A stretch of DNA of 45,977 nucleotides from Trabulsiella odontotermitis (GCF_001188485.1 NZ_JNGH01000088.1:28492-74468), one strand, 5' to 3'; positions 31,943 to 40,971 are shown, counted from the stretch's first letter. Numbers and translations: made by a program. The notes: generated by a model not told the origin, from the letters alone.

Positions 31943-33782
31943 GGGTGATGGGCCCCCATTTCGTCAGCGGCTCGCCATCCAGAGTGACGGTCATTCGGAG
32001 GGTCTGTCCGAGTTCACAATACTCAGCAAGCGCGTGATGGATGATGCGGGCAAAGAGAAACGCCCCCTTGTCGCTATGGTGATGGCTGTGAAGATCAAGC
32101 GTGGCCTGGACACCCCGTATCCACGCTATGGGGCCGGGCAACAGGCTGCGTTCAAAATTATGCTCAATACACGCATGGTTCAGACTGGTTATGCGTCTGT
32201 GATGAGTCGCATCATTAGGCTGACTAAATAATGAAAGCCAGTCGCGAAGTAAGGACGAGCAATCAGCAATTTCCGGCAAGGCATAACGCAAAGGGTTATT
32301 TGCCAGCAACTGCAGAGCCTTCCATGCCTGAGCGATATCCGGAACGCCCTGAGGCCTGGAGGGATGTCTTAACATTTCAATTCGTCGTATCGGCAGAGCA
32401 CTTTCCAGATGGAAGCCAGGTTGCTGGAGCTGGCTCGGGATCAAATGCCGATCACAGACCATAGCCTCTATAGAAAGCGATTTAACGCGATCAATATCGA
32501 TATTTGTTCTTCCCGGAGAAAGCGCGATAAACAGGCTATCCATTGGAAGCTGTGCAAATTTATGATCGTTTTTATCCGCGAATTCTCTGCGCCTGCGTAA
32601 ACTGTAGCCAGCGACCTGCTCATCATTACTAAAATTGGCATAACCATGCAAAGGTGAAAATGGCAAACTGCTGCCATCATTCAGTAAACCATTTACTTTC
32701 AACAGATGATGAATTTCATATGTACGAGGATTGAGCCTGTCAACGATAACAGGATATTCCGTATGCTCGCCATTAATTAACACAGGGCTACAGCGGCGTT
32801 TACTTAAATTAATAATGGGAGTCGCAAATAAACGGAAATCCTCTTCGCTCACATGCCCGTTCAAATGTAATGGGCGATGCCGTAAAACGAACAGGATTTC
32901 AAATTTCTGTTCACGCCCTGCCTGCTGTAAAAAGTCGTTAAGACCATGCAACTCCAGTGAAAGAAATCGCGACGGCGCCGCAAAGTACTCTCTTAATAAC
33001 CGGCTACCTGGTAGTTCCCCAATCGCCGCAGGGAGTAATGCCTCCTCTTCGCTAAGCCCCCCCTGACGCAAATTGTCAGACGGTAACACCTTAACGATGG
33101 GTTTATTTTTATCGGTACTGGTCCACAGAATGATACGCAGAGTATCATTGAGCAAAGCTGTAATTAATTGATTTGAATGAACAATATCCCCCGTCAGCGT
33201 TAAATGCATGGGGGCAAAATCAAGATCACCCAGTGAGGCAACGCCTTGAGTGGACATCTGTAATTCAATATGTGCTTGTCCATCCTGCATGGACGATGCT
33301 ACGACCTGTGGTAAATGCGCAGAAGGGGTATTCGCGCACCGTGCAGATTCGATGACCAGAGGCTGAATTTTAAGACTACGTCCGGTAGAGAATGTGGCAT
33401 GACGGTTCACCAATGATGCGTCATGCATCAATACCTTACTTCCCCGGGGAAACTCCACTTGCGAATGCCATTGTGGAGAGGTCAAATCAGGAATCATTGA
33501 AATCGTGGCGATAGAAGGTAACGGCGTATACCAGAATGGCGCCAGACGCCCCAACATCTGGAGTGCGAATTCAGGCTGTTCATTGTTAAGTCTCTCCTGC
33601 ACTCTGGCGCTCAGGAAAGCGGTGCCCTCCAGTAAACGTTCGACAAAAGGATCCAGCACACTGTCTGACAACATACCTAAATGTCTGGCAACCTGAGGAT
33701 GGGTGTGAGAAAAGCGCTGACCATCTTCACGCAAATAACGCAATTCTTCGTTGTATAGCGCGAGAAATTTATCGCTGAGCAT
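31935..33782 (-). CDS. tssF: T6SS baseplate protein TssF
   Basis: 615 aa, beginning MLSDKFLALYNEELRYLRE and continuing HPQVARHLGM and DPFVERLLEGTAFLSARVQ, the conserved TssF N-terminus. Baseplate wedge subunit with TssG and TssE. Directly follows tssE. Confidence 0.96.
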   Translation of the reverse strand: MLSDKFLALYNEELRYLREDGQRFSHTHPQVARHLGMLSDSVLDPFVERLLEGTAFLSARVQERLNNEQPEFALQMLGRLAPFWYTPLPSIATISMIPDLTSPQWHSQVEFPRGSKVLMHDASLVNRHATFSTGRSLKIQPLVIESARCANTPSAHLPQVVASSMQDGQAHIELQMSTQGVASLGDLDFAPMHLTLTGDIVHSNQLITALLNDTLRIILWTSTDKNKPIVKVLPSDNLRQGGLSEEEALLPAAIGELPGSRLLREYFAAPSRFLSLELHGLNDFLQQAGREQKFEILFVLRHRPLHLNGHVSEEDFRLFATPIINLSKRRCSPVLINGEHTEYPVIVDRLNPRTYEIHHLLKVNGLLNDGSSLPFSPLHGYANFSNDEQVAGYSLRRRREFADKNDHKFAQLPMDSLFIALSPGRTNIDIDRVKSLSIEAMVCDRHLIPSQLQQPGFHLESALPIRRIEMLRHPSRPQGVPDIAQAWKALQLLANNPLRYALPEIADCSSLLRDWLSLFSQPNDATHHRRITSLNHACIEHNFERSLLPGPIAWIRGVQATLDLHSHHHSDKGAFLFARIIHHALAEYCELGQTLRMTVTLDGEPLTKWGPITHA

Positions 33783-33817
33783 AACTACTGTCTCTTTTTA
33801 TTATCATTGACGAGCAT

Positions 33818-34264
33818 TTATAACACCCGAACGATCCCATAGGAGTAATCGAGTGCAATTCTTAAATTCACCATTTGTTCGTCTTCAGGCAAACTACACT
33901 TAGCATGAATATCGAATAAAATAGCTAATACCCATGTTTGGTCCTTGTCTATTAACGGGACAACGCGAATTGAATGAGGATCCAAACGTGATTCAAAAGT
34001 GGCAATGATGCGCTGAATTTGTCTGGCTAAGGCAATGAGATCAGTATTCACTGGCACCTGCTGGCTAAGAGAAGGTAATCCGTAATTCACAACGGATGTT
34101 TCACACTGAGAATATCGTTGTAACTTTAGCGCCGCACTATGTGCCGAATCATTCAGCAAATATTCAATATCTCTCAACAGTATTTCCCGCCAGTGGGGTA
34201 AACCTGAACGGTCACGCCGTACGGTCAGTTTGTCAAACAAAACCGGATCCGATGTTTTCATCAT
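33818..34264 (-). CDS. tssE: T6SS baseplate protein TssE (gp25-like)
   Basis: About 148 aa with the gp25-like/lysozyme-fold pattern: DIEYLLNDS, then SVVNYGLPSLS and IRVVPL. Homologous to phage T4 gp25, which starts sheath polymerisation. An in-frame TTG at 34276 lacks a ribosome-binding site, whereas GGAAAAAGGG precedes ATG codons at 34264 and 34261, so I start at 34264. A hairpin upstream separates it from hcp. Confidence 0.92.
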   Translation of the reverse strand: MMKTSDPVLFDKLTVRRDRSGLPHWREILLRDIEYLLNDSAHSAALKLQRYSQCETSVVNYGLPSLSQQVPVNTDLIALARQIQRIIATFESRLDPHSIRVVPLIDKDQTWVLAILFDIHAKCSLPEDEQMVNLRIALDYSYGIVRVL

Positions 34265-34280
34265 CCCTTTTTCCAAAATA

Positions 34281-34304
34281 CTGCTCCACCATATAGTGGA
34301 GCAG
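34281..34304 (-). promoter_or_regulatory. Hairpin between hcp and tssE
   Basis: Perfect 9-bp stem CTGCTCCAC / GTGGAGCAG with a 6-base loop, 8 bases past the hcp stop and followed by TATTTTGG. It has the look of a weak terminator or mRNA stabiliser, which would make Hcp more abundant than downstream parts. It lies just upstream of the tssE ribosome-binding site. Confidence 0.6.
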
Positions 34305-34312
34305 TTTATTCA

Positions 34313-34837
34313 TTAGATACGAGAGTTCAGTTTCAGGTCGTAGCCAGACTTAATAACAGCACCCATCGAGCCATCGTTCTTCTGCTCTTTGTATTCAATT
34401 TCAATACGTGCAAAGTTCAGACTGATGACATCAGTAGGCAGTACAGTATCTGCATCCTGAAGAGTGACCATTGATGGGCCAAGAGGCATGTTGCCAACGG
34501 TCTTGAATGAAGAGACGAGGCAGTTTCCGAAGGTAACGGTCAAGAAATCCTGTTGACCGCTGCCGGATTTACGACATACCAGTTTAGCCTGCGGGATATG
34601 TTCACCGGTGGCGCACATCAGAAAAAGTTTCGGAGAAGCTTTGTTGCTGACCATGCGGAATTCGAAATCTTTCATCTCGACTTTACCGGAACCGCCACCA
34701 CTGCCGTACCCCCAGCGTCCGGCGTTTTCCTCAGACCATTGCCAGGCCTGAAGTTGAATCCAGCCGCCATAGGTTTGATCGGGAGATTCACCTTCTACGC
34801 CTTCAATTTTGAGAAAATAATCTACTAAAGCTGTCAT
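34313..34837 (-). CDS. hcp: T6SS tube protein Hcp (TssD)
   Basis: 174 aa, forming hexameric rings that stack into the inner tube. Starts MTALVDYFLKIEGVEGES and has the beta-barrel pattern through IQLQAWQWSEENAG and VEMKDFEFRMVSNKASPKL. A strong AGGAGT precedes the ATG. It is flanked by a 188-bp gap upstream and a hairpin downstream, which suggests separate or boosted expression relative to neighbours. Confidence 0.97.
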   Translation of the reverse strand: MTALVDYFLKIEGVEGESPDQTYGGWIQLQAWQWSEENAGRWGYGSGGGSGKVEMKDFEFRMVSNKASPKLFLMCATGEHIPQAKLVCRKSGSGQQDFLTVTFGNCLVSSFKTVGNMPLGPSMVTLQDADTVLPTDVISLNFARIEIEYKEQKNDGSMGAVIKSGYDLKLNSRI

Positions 34838-35025
34838 GCTTTACTCCTGTTTAATTACATTAATTAATAAAACACCCTCGATATAAAATGTGCTGACCCA
34901 AAGTACCCGATAAAGCGAAAATTAATTCCGTCCAGTTGATGTTTCTTATAAAAAAACAACATTGACTGGTAATAACCAGAAAATGGCATGTCACGGAAAT
35001 TTTGATACTCTGGAAATCAGAACAC
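34838..35025 (-). promoter_or_regulatory. hcp 5' region, possible internal promoter
   Basis: 188 AT-rich bases between tssC and hcp, the longest gap within the operon. On the minus strand it has a small hairpin CTGGT-TATT-ACCAG followed after a few bases by seven T (a possible partial terminator for tssA-C), then an AT-rich TTTTATAT stretch that could be a -10 for hcp. No -24/-12 sigma-54 motif seen. Confidence 0.4.
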
Positions 35026-36546
35026 TTACTTCTCTTTCCCTTCCTTACTTGACGGAAGTTTAGAAACCAGTCGCAAAGAGACTGTCATCCCCTCCAACTG
35101 ATAATGCGGGCGCAAATAAAAGTGAGCGCGATAAAAACCTGGATCATCCTCAACATCCTCGACTCTGACTTCTGCAGCAGCTAAAGGACGTTTAGCCTTG
35201 GTGGCTTCCGTTGATATTGTTGGATCCCCGTCTACATAATTCATTAACCAGTCATTAAGCCAGACCTGCATATCGTCACGAGAACGGAACGAACCAATTT
35301 TGTCTCGAACAATACATTTGAGGTAATGCGCAAAACGGCAGGTCGCAAAGATATAGGGCAAACGCGCAGATAACTTGGCGTTAGCTGTTGCGTCAGGATC
35401 TTCATAATTAGCAGGAGCATGCAAAGTACACGATCCAATAAATGCAGCGAAATCTGAATGCTTGCGATATACAAGAGGAAGAAAACCAGCACTTGAGAGT
35501 TCATTTTCACGGCGATCGGAAATGGCCAGTTCTGTCGGGCATGTCAGTTCATACCCACCTTCATCAGAAGGGAACGCGTAAGCGGGTAATTCTTCAACTG
35601 ACCCACCTGATTCAATACCGCGGATGCGTGAACACCAACCGAATTCATTAAAAGCACGGTTAATATTGACCCCCATAGCATAGGCGGCATTTGCCCATGA
35701 GAAATCTTCAATGACATGAGGGTTGACGACTTCTTCAAACGCAAAATCTTCAATCGGATTAGTTTTTGCGCCGTAAGGCAAACGGGACAAAAACCGCGGC
35801 AATGTCAACACCAGATAGCGGGAGTCATTACTTTCACGCAGGCGGCGCCAGGGCGCATATTCAGGGGTAGTGAAAATTTTGCCAATATCACGCGGGTTCC
35901 CAAGCTCTTTCCAGTTATTCATTTGCATAATAGCCGGCGATGCTGAGGCAATAAACGGACAGTGTGCTGCGGCCGCAACTTTAGAAATCTCAGTGAGTAA
36001 ACTCACGCTTTGCGGACCATGGTCAAACTCAAAATCGCCAATCATGCAGCCAAAAGGCTCGCCACCAAATTGACCGTACTCTTGCTCATAGATTTGCTTG
36101 AAAATAGGGCTTTGATCCCAGGCGGAACCACGGTACCGGCGAAGCGTTGAGGCAAGCTCATCCTGACGAATATTCAAAACACGGATTTTGAGCGTCTCAT
36201 TAACCTCGGTGTTGTCAACGAGGTAACTTAAACCACGCCATGCCGATTCCAGTTTCTGGAATTCCTTGTGATGGAGCACATGGTTCATTTGCTCGGAAAG
36301 TTTCTCATCAATTTCCGCAACCAGAGATTCGATGGTCAGCACGACATCTCTGTTAACTTTCACTTTCCCTTTTTGTGCGTAAGCCGCCAGAGTCCCAATC
36401 GCACGACGAACAGCGGTAGATGCTTCATCCGTTCTTGGACGGAATGAACGTTTAAGTAAATCATCAAGCTCATTGTAATCATCTTCGGCAAAAGAAAGAC
36501 CGACTTCTGGCTGCAGCTCAGGCTGAACTTGTTGTGTGTTTTCCAC
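35026..36546 (-). CDS. tssC: T6SS sheath large subunit TssC (VipB)
   Basis: 506 aa, the larger partner of the contractile sheath. Characteristic segments include LESAWRGLSYLVDNTE, IGDFEFDHGP, and FASASPA-like FIASASPAIM. Translation starts with GTG (36544-36546) immediately after the tssB stop (TAAGTG), with GGGAG upstream, consistent with coupled 1:1 synthesis. Confidence 0.97.
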   Translation of the reverse strand: MENTQQVQPELQPEVGLSFAEDDYNELDDLLKRSFRPRTDEASTAVRRAIGTLAAYAQKGKVKVNRDVVLTIESLVAEIDEKLSEQMNHVLHHKEFQKLESAWRGLSYLVDNTEVNETLKIRVLNIRQDELASTLRRYRGSAWDQSPIFKQIYEQEYGQFGGEPFGCMIGDFEFDHGPQSVSLLTEISKVAAAAHCPFIASASPAIMQMNNWKELGNPRDIGKIFTTPEYAPWRRLRESNDSRYLVLTLPRFLSRLPYGAKTNPIEDFAFEEVVNPHVIEDFSWANAAYAMGVNINRAFNEFGWCSRIRGIESGGSVEELPAYAFPSDEGGYELTCPTELAISDRRENELSSAGFLPLVYRKHSDFAAFIGSCTLHAPANYEDPDATANAKLSARLPYIFATCRFAHYLKCIVRDKIGSFRSRDDMQVWLNDWLMNYVDGDPTISTEATKAKRPLAAAEVRVEDVEDDPGFYRAHFYLRPHYQLEGMTVSLRLVSKLPSSKEGKEK

Positions 36547-37110
36547 TTATGCATCTCCCTCAGTAGGCTCAGTTGGCTGCTCATCCTCGTTCTCATTGAT
36601 TGCAGCAATAGTCCCCTGTGCATCGGTTGCCAGACGTTGTAAAAAATCCGGTTGTTCAAGCAAACGCTTCACGACTTCTTCAGCACTCGCTTTACCATCC
36701 ATATAGGTGATCAATTCCGCCAGATGCGCACGGGCCTCCAGCAGTTTTTCCATCTGTGGAATGCGACGCGCGATGGAGCCAGGGGAAAAATCCTCCATTG
36801 ATTCAAATTCCAGTTCCACATCGAGCAACTCATCTTCCTCGCTTAATGTGTTATCAACGTAAAATTTTAAGCGTGGCTTAATTGCTCGCATGCGGGCATC
36901 GAAATTATCTTGATCGAAAGTCAGGAATTTACGCTCCTCTACAGGGGCAAGAGGTTTTGCCCGGTGACCAGAAAGATCTGCCATCACCCCAGTAACGAAA
37001 GGCAATTCAACTTTTTTCTGCGAACCATAAATCTCAACGTCGTATTCAATTTGCACTCGAGGCGCGTTGTTTCTACCAATAAATTTTTGAGAACTTGCAT
37101 CTTTTGCCAT
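36547..37110 (-). CDS. tssB: T6SS sheath small subunit TssB (VipA)
   Basis: 187 aa, starting MAKDASSQKFIGRNNAPRV. Contains the conserved VQIEYDVEIYGSQKKVELPF beginning and the ELPFVTGVMADLSG motif. Pairs with TssC in the sheath. The acidic C-terminus (EDEQPTEPTEGDA) is exposed in the family. Confidence 0.97.
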   Translation of the reverse strand: MAKDASSQKFIGRNNAPRVQIEYDVEIYGSQKKVELPFVTGVMADLSGHRAKPLAPVEERKFLTFDQDNFDARMRAIKPRLKFYVDNTLSEEDELLDVELEFESMEDFSPGSIARRIPQMEKLLEARAHLAELITYMDGKASAEEVVKRLLEQPDFLQRLATDAQGTIAAINENEDEQPTEPTEGDA

Positions 37111-37120
37111 CTCAATTTCC

Positions 37121-38110
37121 TCATTCAGCCGTGATGTTATTATTTCCAGTAAATTGTTGCAGAGTATTCATCGATTCCGGCAAAAGCTCTTCGACAATAG
37201 AAATAAAATCCATGCCAATCATTTGCTTTGAACGACGTATGAATATGGGAGCAGGATGACTAGGCTCATAGCGTTGAAAATAATCCAGAATACGATCCAG
37301 CATCAGGATAATCTCCTGCCTGGATCGAATATTTGCATCCCCTCCGTCGAGCAATAAAGATCCTGCTATACCAGCGATATTACTTCTTTCCGCATTGATG
37401 TCATCCTCATTAAGATTCACTGGTGCTGACTGTTGTTTGAGTTGAGATAATGCTTTAGTTAAAAAAGATCGTAGTGCATGACAATCCAGCAAATATCCTT
37501 CGCTGTACTGATTCGCATATGCTTCAACATTTTCTAAAGTCTGACTGATTGCTGTTAATTGCTCATTAAAATCAGGCAAACTATTTTGTTGATAGTAAGT
37601 GTTTATGGCTAACAGGATTGAGGAGGATGACGAAAATGAATATTCGGCCGATGAGTTTGCATCTACATTAATCAGATCATGTAATTGATAATTATGCTCT
37701 CTTGTAAGCTTTATAGATTTCAATTCTGCAATGAATTGCGGTGCAGATAGCCATCCTAAAGCGGCAGCATGTCCTTCATTACTATTATCTGTCTCTGACT
37801 TCGGATAGGCAATGTTATTTTCACTCATTAAAACCTGTCCGAGCTCAGTAATACCATGATAAACAGCACTGATACAATCCAGATACATATTGGCACGGAT
37901 TAGCCATAGCGCGACTCGCAGGTCATAGCACTGCTCAAGCATTTTTTTAGCATGTTCAGCAACAAGACTCCAGTTCACCTGTGGGGCAGCTCCTGCCTCC
38001 GCAAGAGGATCAGAAGACTCATCTAACTGAGCCAGCATGGATTCAATCTCACCATACATAGGATCAAATTCAACGCCATAAAACTCTTGAGAAAAAGTAT
38101 CAATCGTCAT
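37121..38110 (-). CDS. tssA: T6SS cap/priming protein TssA (ImpA N-domain, short form)
   Basis: 329 aa, first gene of the T6SS operon. The ImpA_N domain lies in about 20-150 (QVNWSLVAEHAKKMLEQCYDLRVALWL), and the C-terminal segment (RSRQEIILMLDRILDYFQRYEPSHPAP, broken here as RSRQEIILMLDRILDYF and YEPSHPAPIFI) is the short-TssA signature. Good AGAGGA ribosome-binding site. Codon use is AT-richer than in the core genes left of argG. Confidence 0.9.
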   Translation of the reverse strand: MTIDTFSQEFYGVEFDPMYGEIESMLAQLDESSDPLAEAGAAPQVNWSLVAEHAKKMLEQCYDLRVALWLIRANMYLDCISAVYHGITELGQVLMSENNIAYPKSETDNSNEGHAAALGWLSAPQFIAELKSIKLTREHNYQLHDLINVDANSSAEYSFSSSSSILLAINTYYQQNSLPDFNEQLTAISQTLENVEAYANQYSEGYLLDCHALRSFLTKALSQLKQQSAPVNLNEDDINAERSNIAGIAGSLLLDGGDANIRSRQEIILMLDRILDYFQRYEPSHPAPIFIRRSKQMIGMDFISIVEELLPESMNTLQQFTGNNNITAE

Positions 38111-38382
38111 TTATCCTCTACCCCGTGATGAAGTTAAATTCACCTCGTAAACCTGAACGAACTTCCTTATTCATCTTCATACATAGATAAGAGACAGAGA
38201 AGGGAGTTTCATATATAAAAATATGTTCTACTTTGTTTACACATTAATATATTGGATACCCACCAGGACAACAGGGACAATTTGAAGCAGGTTTTTTTTG
38301 ACCCTATGCGATATGCTACAAACAATCATTAATACTAGAAATATAGTTTTTAATGACCAACCATAAACTTAAGGAATGGATT
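38111..38382. promoter_or_regulatory. Divergent control region between tssA and the RovC-like gene
   Basis: 272 AT-rich bases between two divergent transcription units, so it must hold the T6SS operon promoter and the regulator promoter. A direct repeat GGACAA-CA-GGGACAA lies at about 38268-38281. A candidate minus-strand promoter is GTAAAC-N17-TATATA around 38214-38243. A T-rich TTGACC with weak -10 options faces the regulator gene. None of these is compelling by eye. Confidence 0.45.
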
Positions 38383-39084
38383 ATGGATAGCGAGGCATAT
38401 ACTGATTTTGCTTGGGAATACCTTAGAAGGAATAAGCAGTACATTGCTGACTGGGAACTAAGTAATAATAGTAAATCAAGACCTGGAATACAAACAATTC
38501 TTGATCGTAACGCTGAAAAAAAATGGGGGTTACTGAAATATGCAGATCCATCTGAGAAAAATCCTAAAAATGTTTTCTGGTCACCTGAGTTAAGCAGCAA
38601 GTCAGCCAGGGTAATGCTTAGCAAGTATGGGGATTGTATATGGGGCAGTCTCTATAAAAAATCTGGGATGAATCTTGAAAAATTAACTTTGCAAGACAAA
38701 ACAACATGTATCAAGATATTCAATCAAAATGATTACTTTCAGTTTTTCATCGAAGATATTGATGCTTTAAATAGTAGCTCGAGAATTTTTCTGTGCTTTC
38801 CGCTCAATCTTGACAATAAAATCAAAAGCAAAAACATCGACTTCATTAAAGGCATTATTAACAATGAGATTTCTGACCTCAATAAAGAGCCACCACCAAA
38901 TTTATTAGAAACAATCGATGATCTAAATAAAGGTTTTTCGCACCGAACGATAGCATCGAAAATTTTTGGTAAAGAACTTGTTGAGACGGAGTGGTCATCT
39001 GATAGCTGGTTGCGCGCAAACATACGATATCGTATCAAAAAAGCGATCACATTAGTTAATACTGGATATTTGAATTACATCTGA
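38383..39084 (+). CDS. Putative T6SS transcriptional activator, RovC-like (DUF2285-type)
   Basis: 233 aa. The N-terminus (DFAWEYLRRNKQYIADW) matches the 'AWEFLRRNxxY' start of the transcription-regulator-like domain, and the end (WLRANIRYRIKKAITLVNTGYLNYI) resembles the DUF2285 C-terminus. Y. pseudotuberculosis RovC, a hexameric activator of its T6SS4, has this build, length and divergent position next to tssA. Start at the second ATG, behind AAGGA; an ATG ten codons earlier has no site. Homology is judged by eye and from memory. Confidence 0.65.
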   Translation: MDSEAYTDFAWEYLRRNKQYIADWELSNNSKSRPGIQTILDRNAEKKWGLLKYADPSEKNPKNVFWSPELSSKSARVMLSKYGDCIWGSLYKKSGMNLEKLTLQDKTTCIKIFNQNDYFQFFIEDIDALNSSSRIFLCFPLNLDNKIKSKNIDFIKGIINNEISDLNKEPPPNLLETIDDLNKGFSHRTIASKIFGKELVETEWSSDSWLRANIRYRIKKAITLVNTGYLNYI

Positions 39085-39099
39085 TTCATTTGACCAGTG

Positions 39100-39144
39100 A
39101 TAGCGATGGCTACGGTTAGCATCCTATGTAGCCATTGCTATTTT
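39100..39144 (+). terminator. Terminator after the RovC-like gene
   Basis: A 14-bp stem with one G-U (ATAGCGATGGCTAC / GTAGCCATTGCTAT), 14-base loop and TTTT tail, 15 bases past the stop. It separates the gene from the converging LoiP-like gene. Confidence 0.75.
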
Positions 39145-39188
39145 CGTAGACAGTTTTTATACCGCATTATGGAAATGAGTTACTATCA

Positions 39189-39947
39189 CTATTTTATACT
39201 GTCAGCAGCCATGCGATCTTTGATACGTGCCGCTCGCTCAGCAGAGACAGGGTGATTGTCAAACATAGAGTTTCGTTGACCTACTTCCAGCTTCGCCAGT
39301 TTTTCAAAACTGGTGACAAGTCCTGTTGGGTTGAGTCCACGTTTACGTAGCAAATCATAAGAATACTCATCGGCCTCGAGCTCCTGCCGCTGAGAGAATT
39401 GAGAGTTAATTAGTCTTTCCCCCATATCGCCAAGCGGAGACTGAGAAACACTGCCAGCGAGGCCACCTACTGACGATGCCACCGTGCGCATCGTATTTGT
39501 ACCAGAGGCTATTTGCCGGCTCTCTTTAACATGGCCAAGGGCAACGTGACCTATTTCATGACCAATAATGGCCTCCATTTCGTTATCATTCATTAGATCC
39601 ATCAACCCACTGTAAACACGTATGCAGCCATTTTCCATTGCAAAGGCATTAATTTCTTTTGACAGGTAAACGTTATAATCGACAGGTTGACCATTAATGT
39701 TGTGACCAAGCATCAACGCAATTTTTTGCAGGCGCCTGGCATAATCACTGTTTCCCGGTGCAATAGTGGCTCTACTATCTATTTCCCGACAGGCCTGATC
39801 ATTCTGCGGTTGTACCTGATAGTCGCTCAATGTATAAACTTCGAAAGCTTCAGCTCCGGTACTAAACCAGCTCCCCGATTCCATACTTTGGCAGCTACTC
39901 AGAAAGAGACTTATTCCCAGTACCAGCATCGTTTTACGCATTCTCAT
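39189..39947 (-). CDS. LoiP/YggG-like M48 metalloprotease lipoprotein
   Basis: 252 aa, the same length as E. coli LoiP and similar throughout (TIAPGNSDYARRL, NAFAMENGCIRVYSGLMD, NSQFSQRQELEADEYSYDLL). Signal peptide and lipobox LFLSSC (Cys 19). The zinc site HEIGH is at 130-134 with a third ligand Glu in EADE (about 191). Start at ATG 39945-39947 with AAGGA; a longer in-frame start is not needed. LoiP is an outer-membrane-linked protease; this copy lies inside the T6SS region and may be a paralog. Whether it serves the T6SS is unknown. Confidence 0.9.
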   Translation of the reverse strand: MRMRKTMLVLGISLFLSSCQSMESGSWFSTGAEAFEVYTLSDYQVQPQNDQACREIDSRATIAPGNSDYARRLQKIALMLGHNINGQPVDYNVYLSKEINAFAMENGCIRVYSGLMDLMNDNEMEAIIGHEIGHVALGHVKESRQIASGTNTMRTVASSVGGLAGSVSQSPLGDMGERLINSQFSQRQELEADEYSYDLLRKRGLNPTGLVTSFEKLAKLEVGQRNSMFDNHPVSAERAARIKDRMAADSIK

Positions 39948-40196
39948 AATGTTGATTCCTTGCACATAAACACAATTAACTTCCAATCCAAAAAGTTGAG
40001 GGTAATTGTTAACTGCGTTAGTATCCGACTTGCTCTTTTTTTGTGAAGGGATAAATCAGAAGGAAGGGAGTCTCTCCGGGATAAATTATTCCCCTAAAGC
40101 AGTTGCAGGCCGCGCCAGTGCTTGCGTCTTCAAGCGAATAAATATGCAGATCAATAGAGGTAATGCTATCTTTATCGATCTGCTTTCAAAATATCA

Positions 40197-40820
40197 TTAA
40201 CAAAGATTATTTTGGTGACGTCGGATAAAAAGCTCAGGAAAACGCTTTATACCTAATTTTCGTAATATATTGGACTTATGCGCACTGACTGTTTTTTCAC
40301 TGCGCGAAAGTTTGCCTGAAATTTCCTTGTTTGTAGCGCCCTCAAGGCACATTTTCAGGATCTGCATTTCTCGTCGGGTAAGCCCGGAAGAGGCATAATA
40401 TTCCTCATTGAATACCTCACTAATATCATTATTAAGAGTGTGTATGCTCCAGGAATAACAATACCCGCCATCTTGTATCACATTGATACTATTAAGGAAA
40501 AAACCTATATCACATTCTCGTTTTATCACGCCATGGATATATTGGATCTGTTCGAGATATTTCTTCCAGGGCTGATTCTCCTCCACTAACAAAAGAACCG
40601 GGTAACTAATCAATTGCGATAGTCGCTTCAAATTACATGAAGAACTAGTGTGTAGTGCCCGACCATCAATGATCCCGATGCTATAGTAGTCGGTAGAGTC
40701 TTCTTCAATAAATTTATCGATATTCTTCAGGATGACAGAAGACATTTTATAATTAGATTCTATGATACTAATAATGCCAAGACTGCCGAGGTTCTTTTCG
40801 CCAAGGTATAATGCTTTCAT
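40197..40820 (-). CDS. LuxR-family regulator with degenerate receiver domain
   Basis: 207 aa. The C-terminal GerE/LuxR helix-turn-helix is clear (LTRREMQILKMCLEGATNKEIS, then KTVSAHKSNILRKLGI; about 147-198). The N-terminal 120 residues look like a response-regulator fold, with Asp 52 (IIDG) where the phosphorylated Asp would be and Lys 100. However, the paired acidic residues at the end of the first strand are missing. AGGA precedes the ATG. Probably regulates T6SS or adjacent genes; the signal is unknown. Confidence 0.85.
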   Translation of the reverse strand: MKALYLGEKNLGSLGIISIIESNYKMSSVILKNIDKFIEEDSTDYYSIGIIDGRALHTSSSCNLKRLSQLISYPVLLLVEENQPWKKYLEQIQYIHGVIKRECDIGFFLNSINVIQDGGYCYSWSIHTLNNDISEVFNEEYYASSGLTRREMQILKMCLEGATNKEISGKLSRSEKTVSAHKSNILRKLGIKRFPELFIRRHQNNLC

Positions 40821-40854
40821 ATATTATTCCTATTTATCCTGATATTCAGAAGCC

Positions 40855-40971
40855 TCATTTTGTTGCCTTACAATGTAATAGCACTTTTAAGGCTTTTCCT
40901 TCATCATCGATACAAACAGGTTGACCAGTCCTGTTGCTTACTCGTGCATGTTGCAGAGAAGATATGCTCAT
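40855..40971 (-). CDS. Possible 38-aa small protein upstream of the LuxR-type gene
   Basis: Minus-strand ORF, ATG to TGA, 34 bases upstream of the LuxR-type gene start. It encodes MSISSLQHARVSNRTGQ and continues PVCIDDEGKALKVLLHCK. The composition is protein-like, but the ribosome-binding site is weak and I recognise no homolog. Could be a leader peptide, a remnant, or chance. Confidence 0.3.
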   Translation of the reverse strand: MSISSLQHARVSNRTGQPVCIDDEGKALKVLLHCKATK

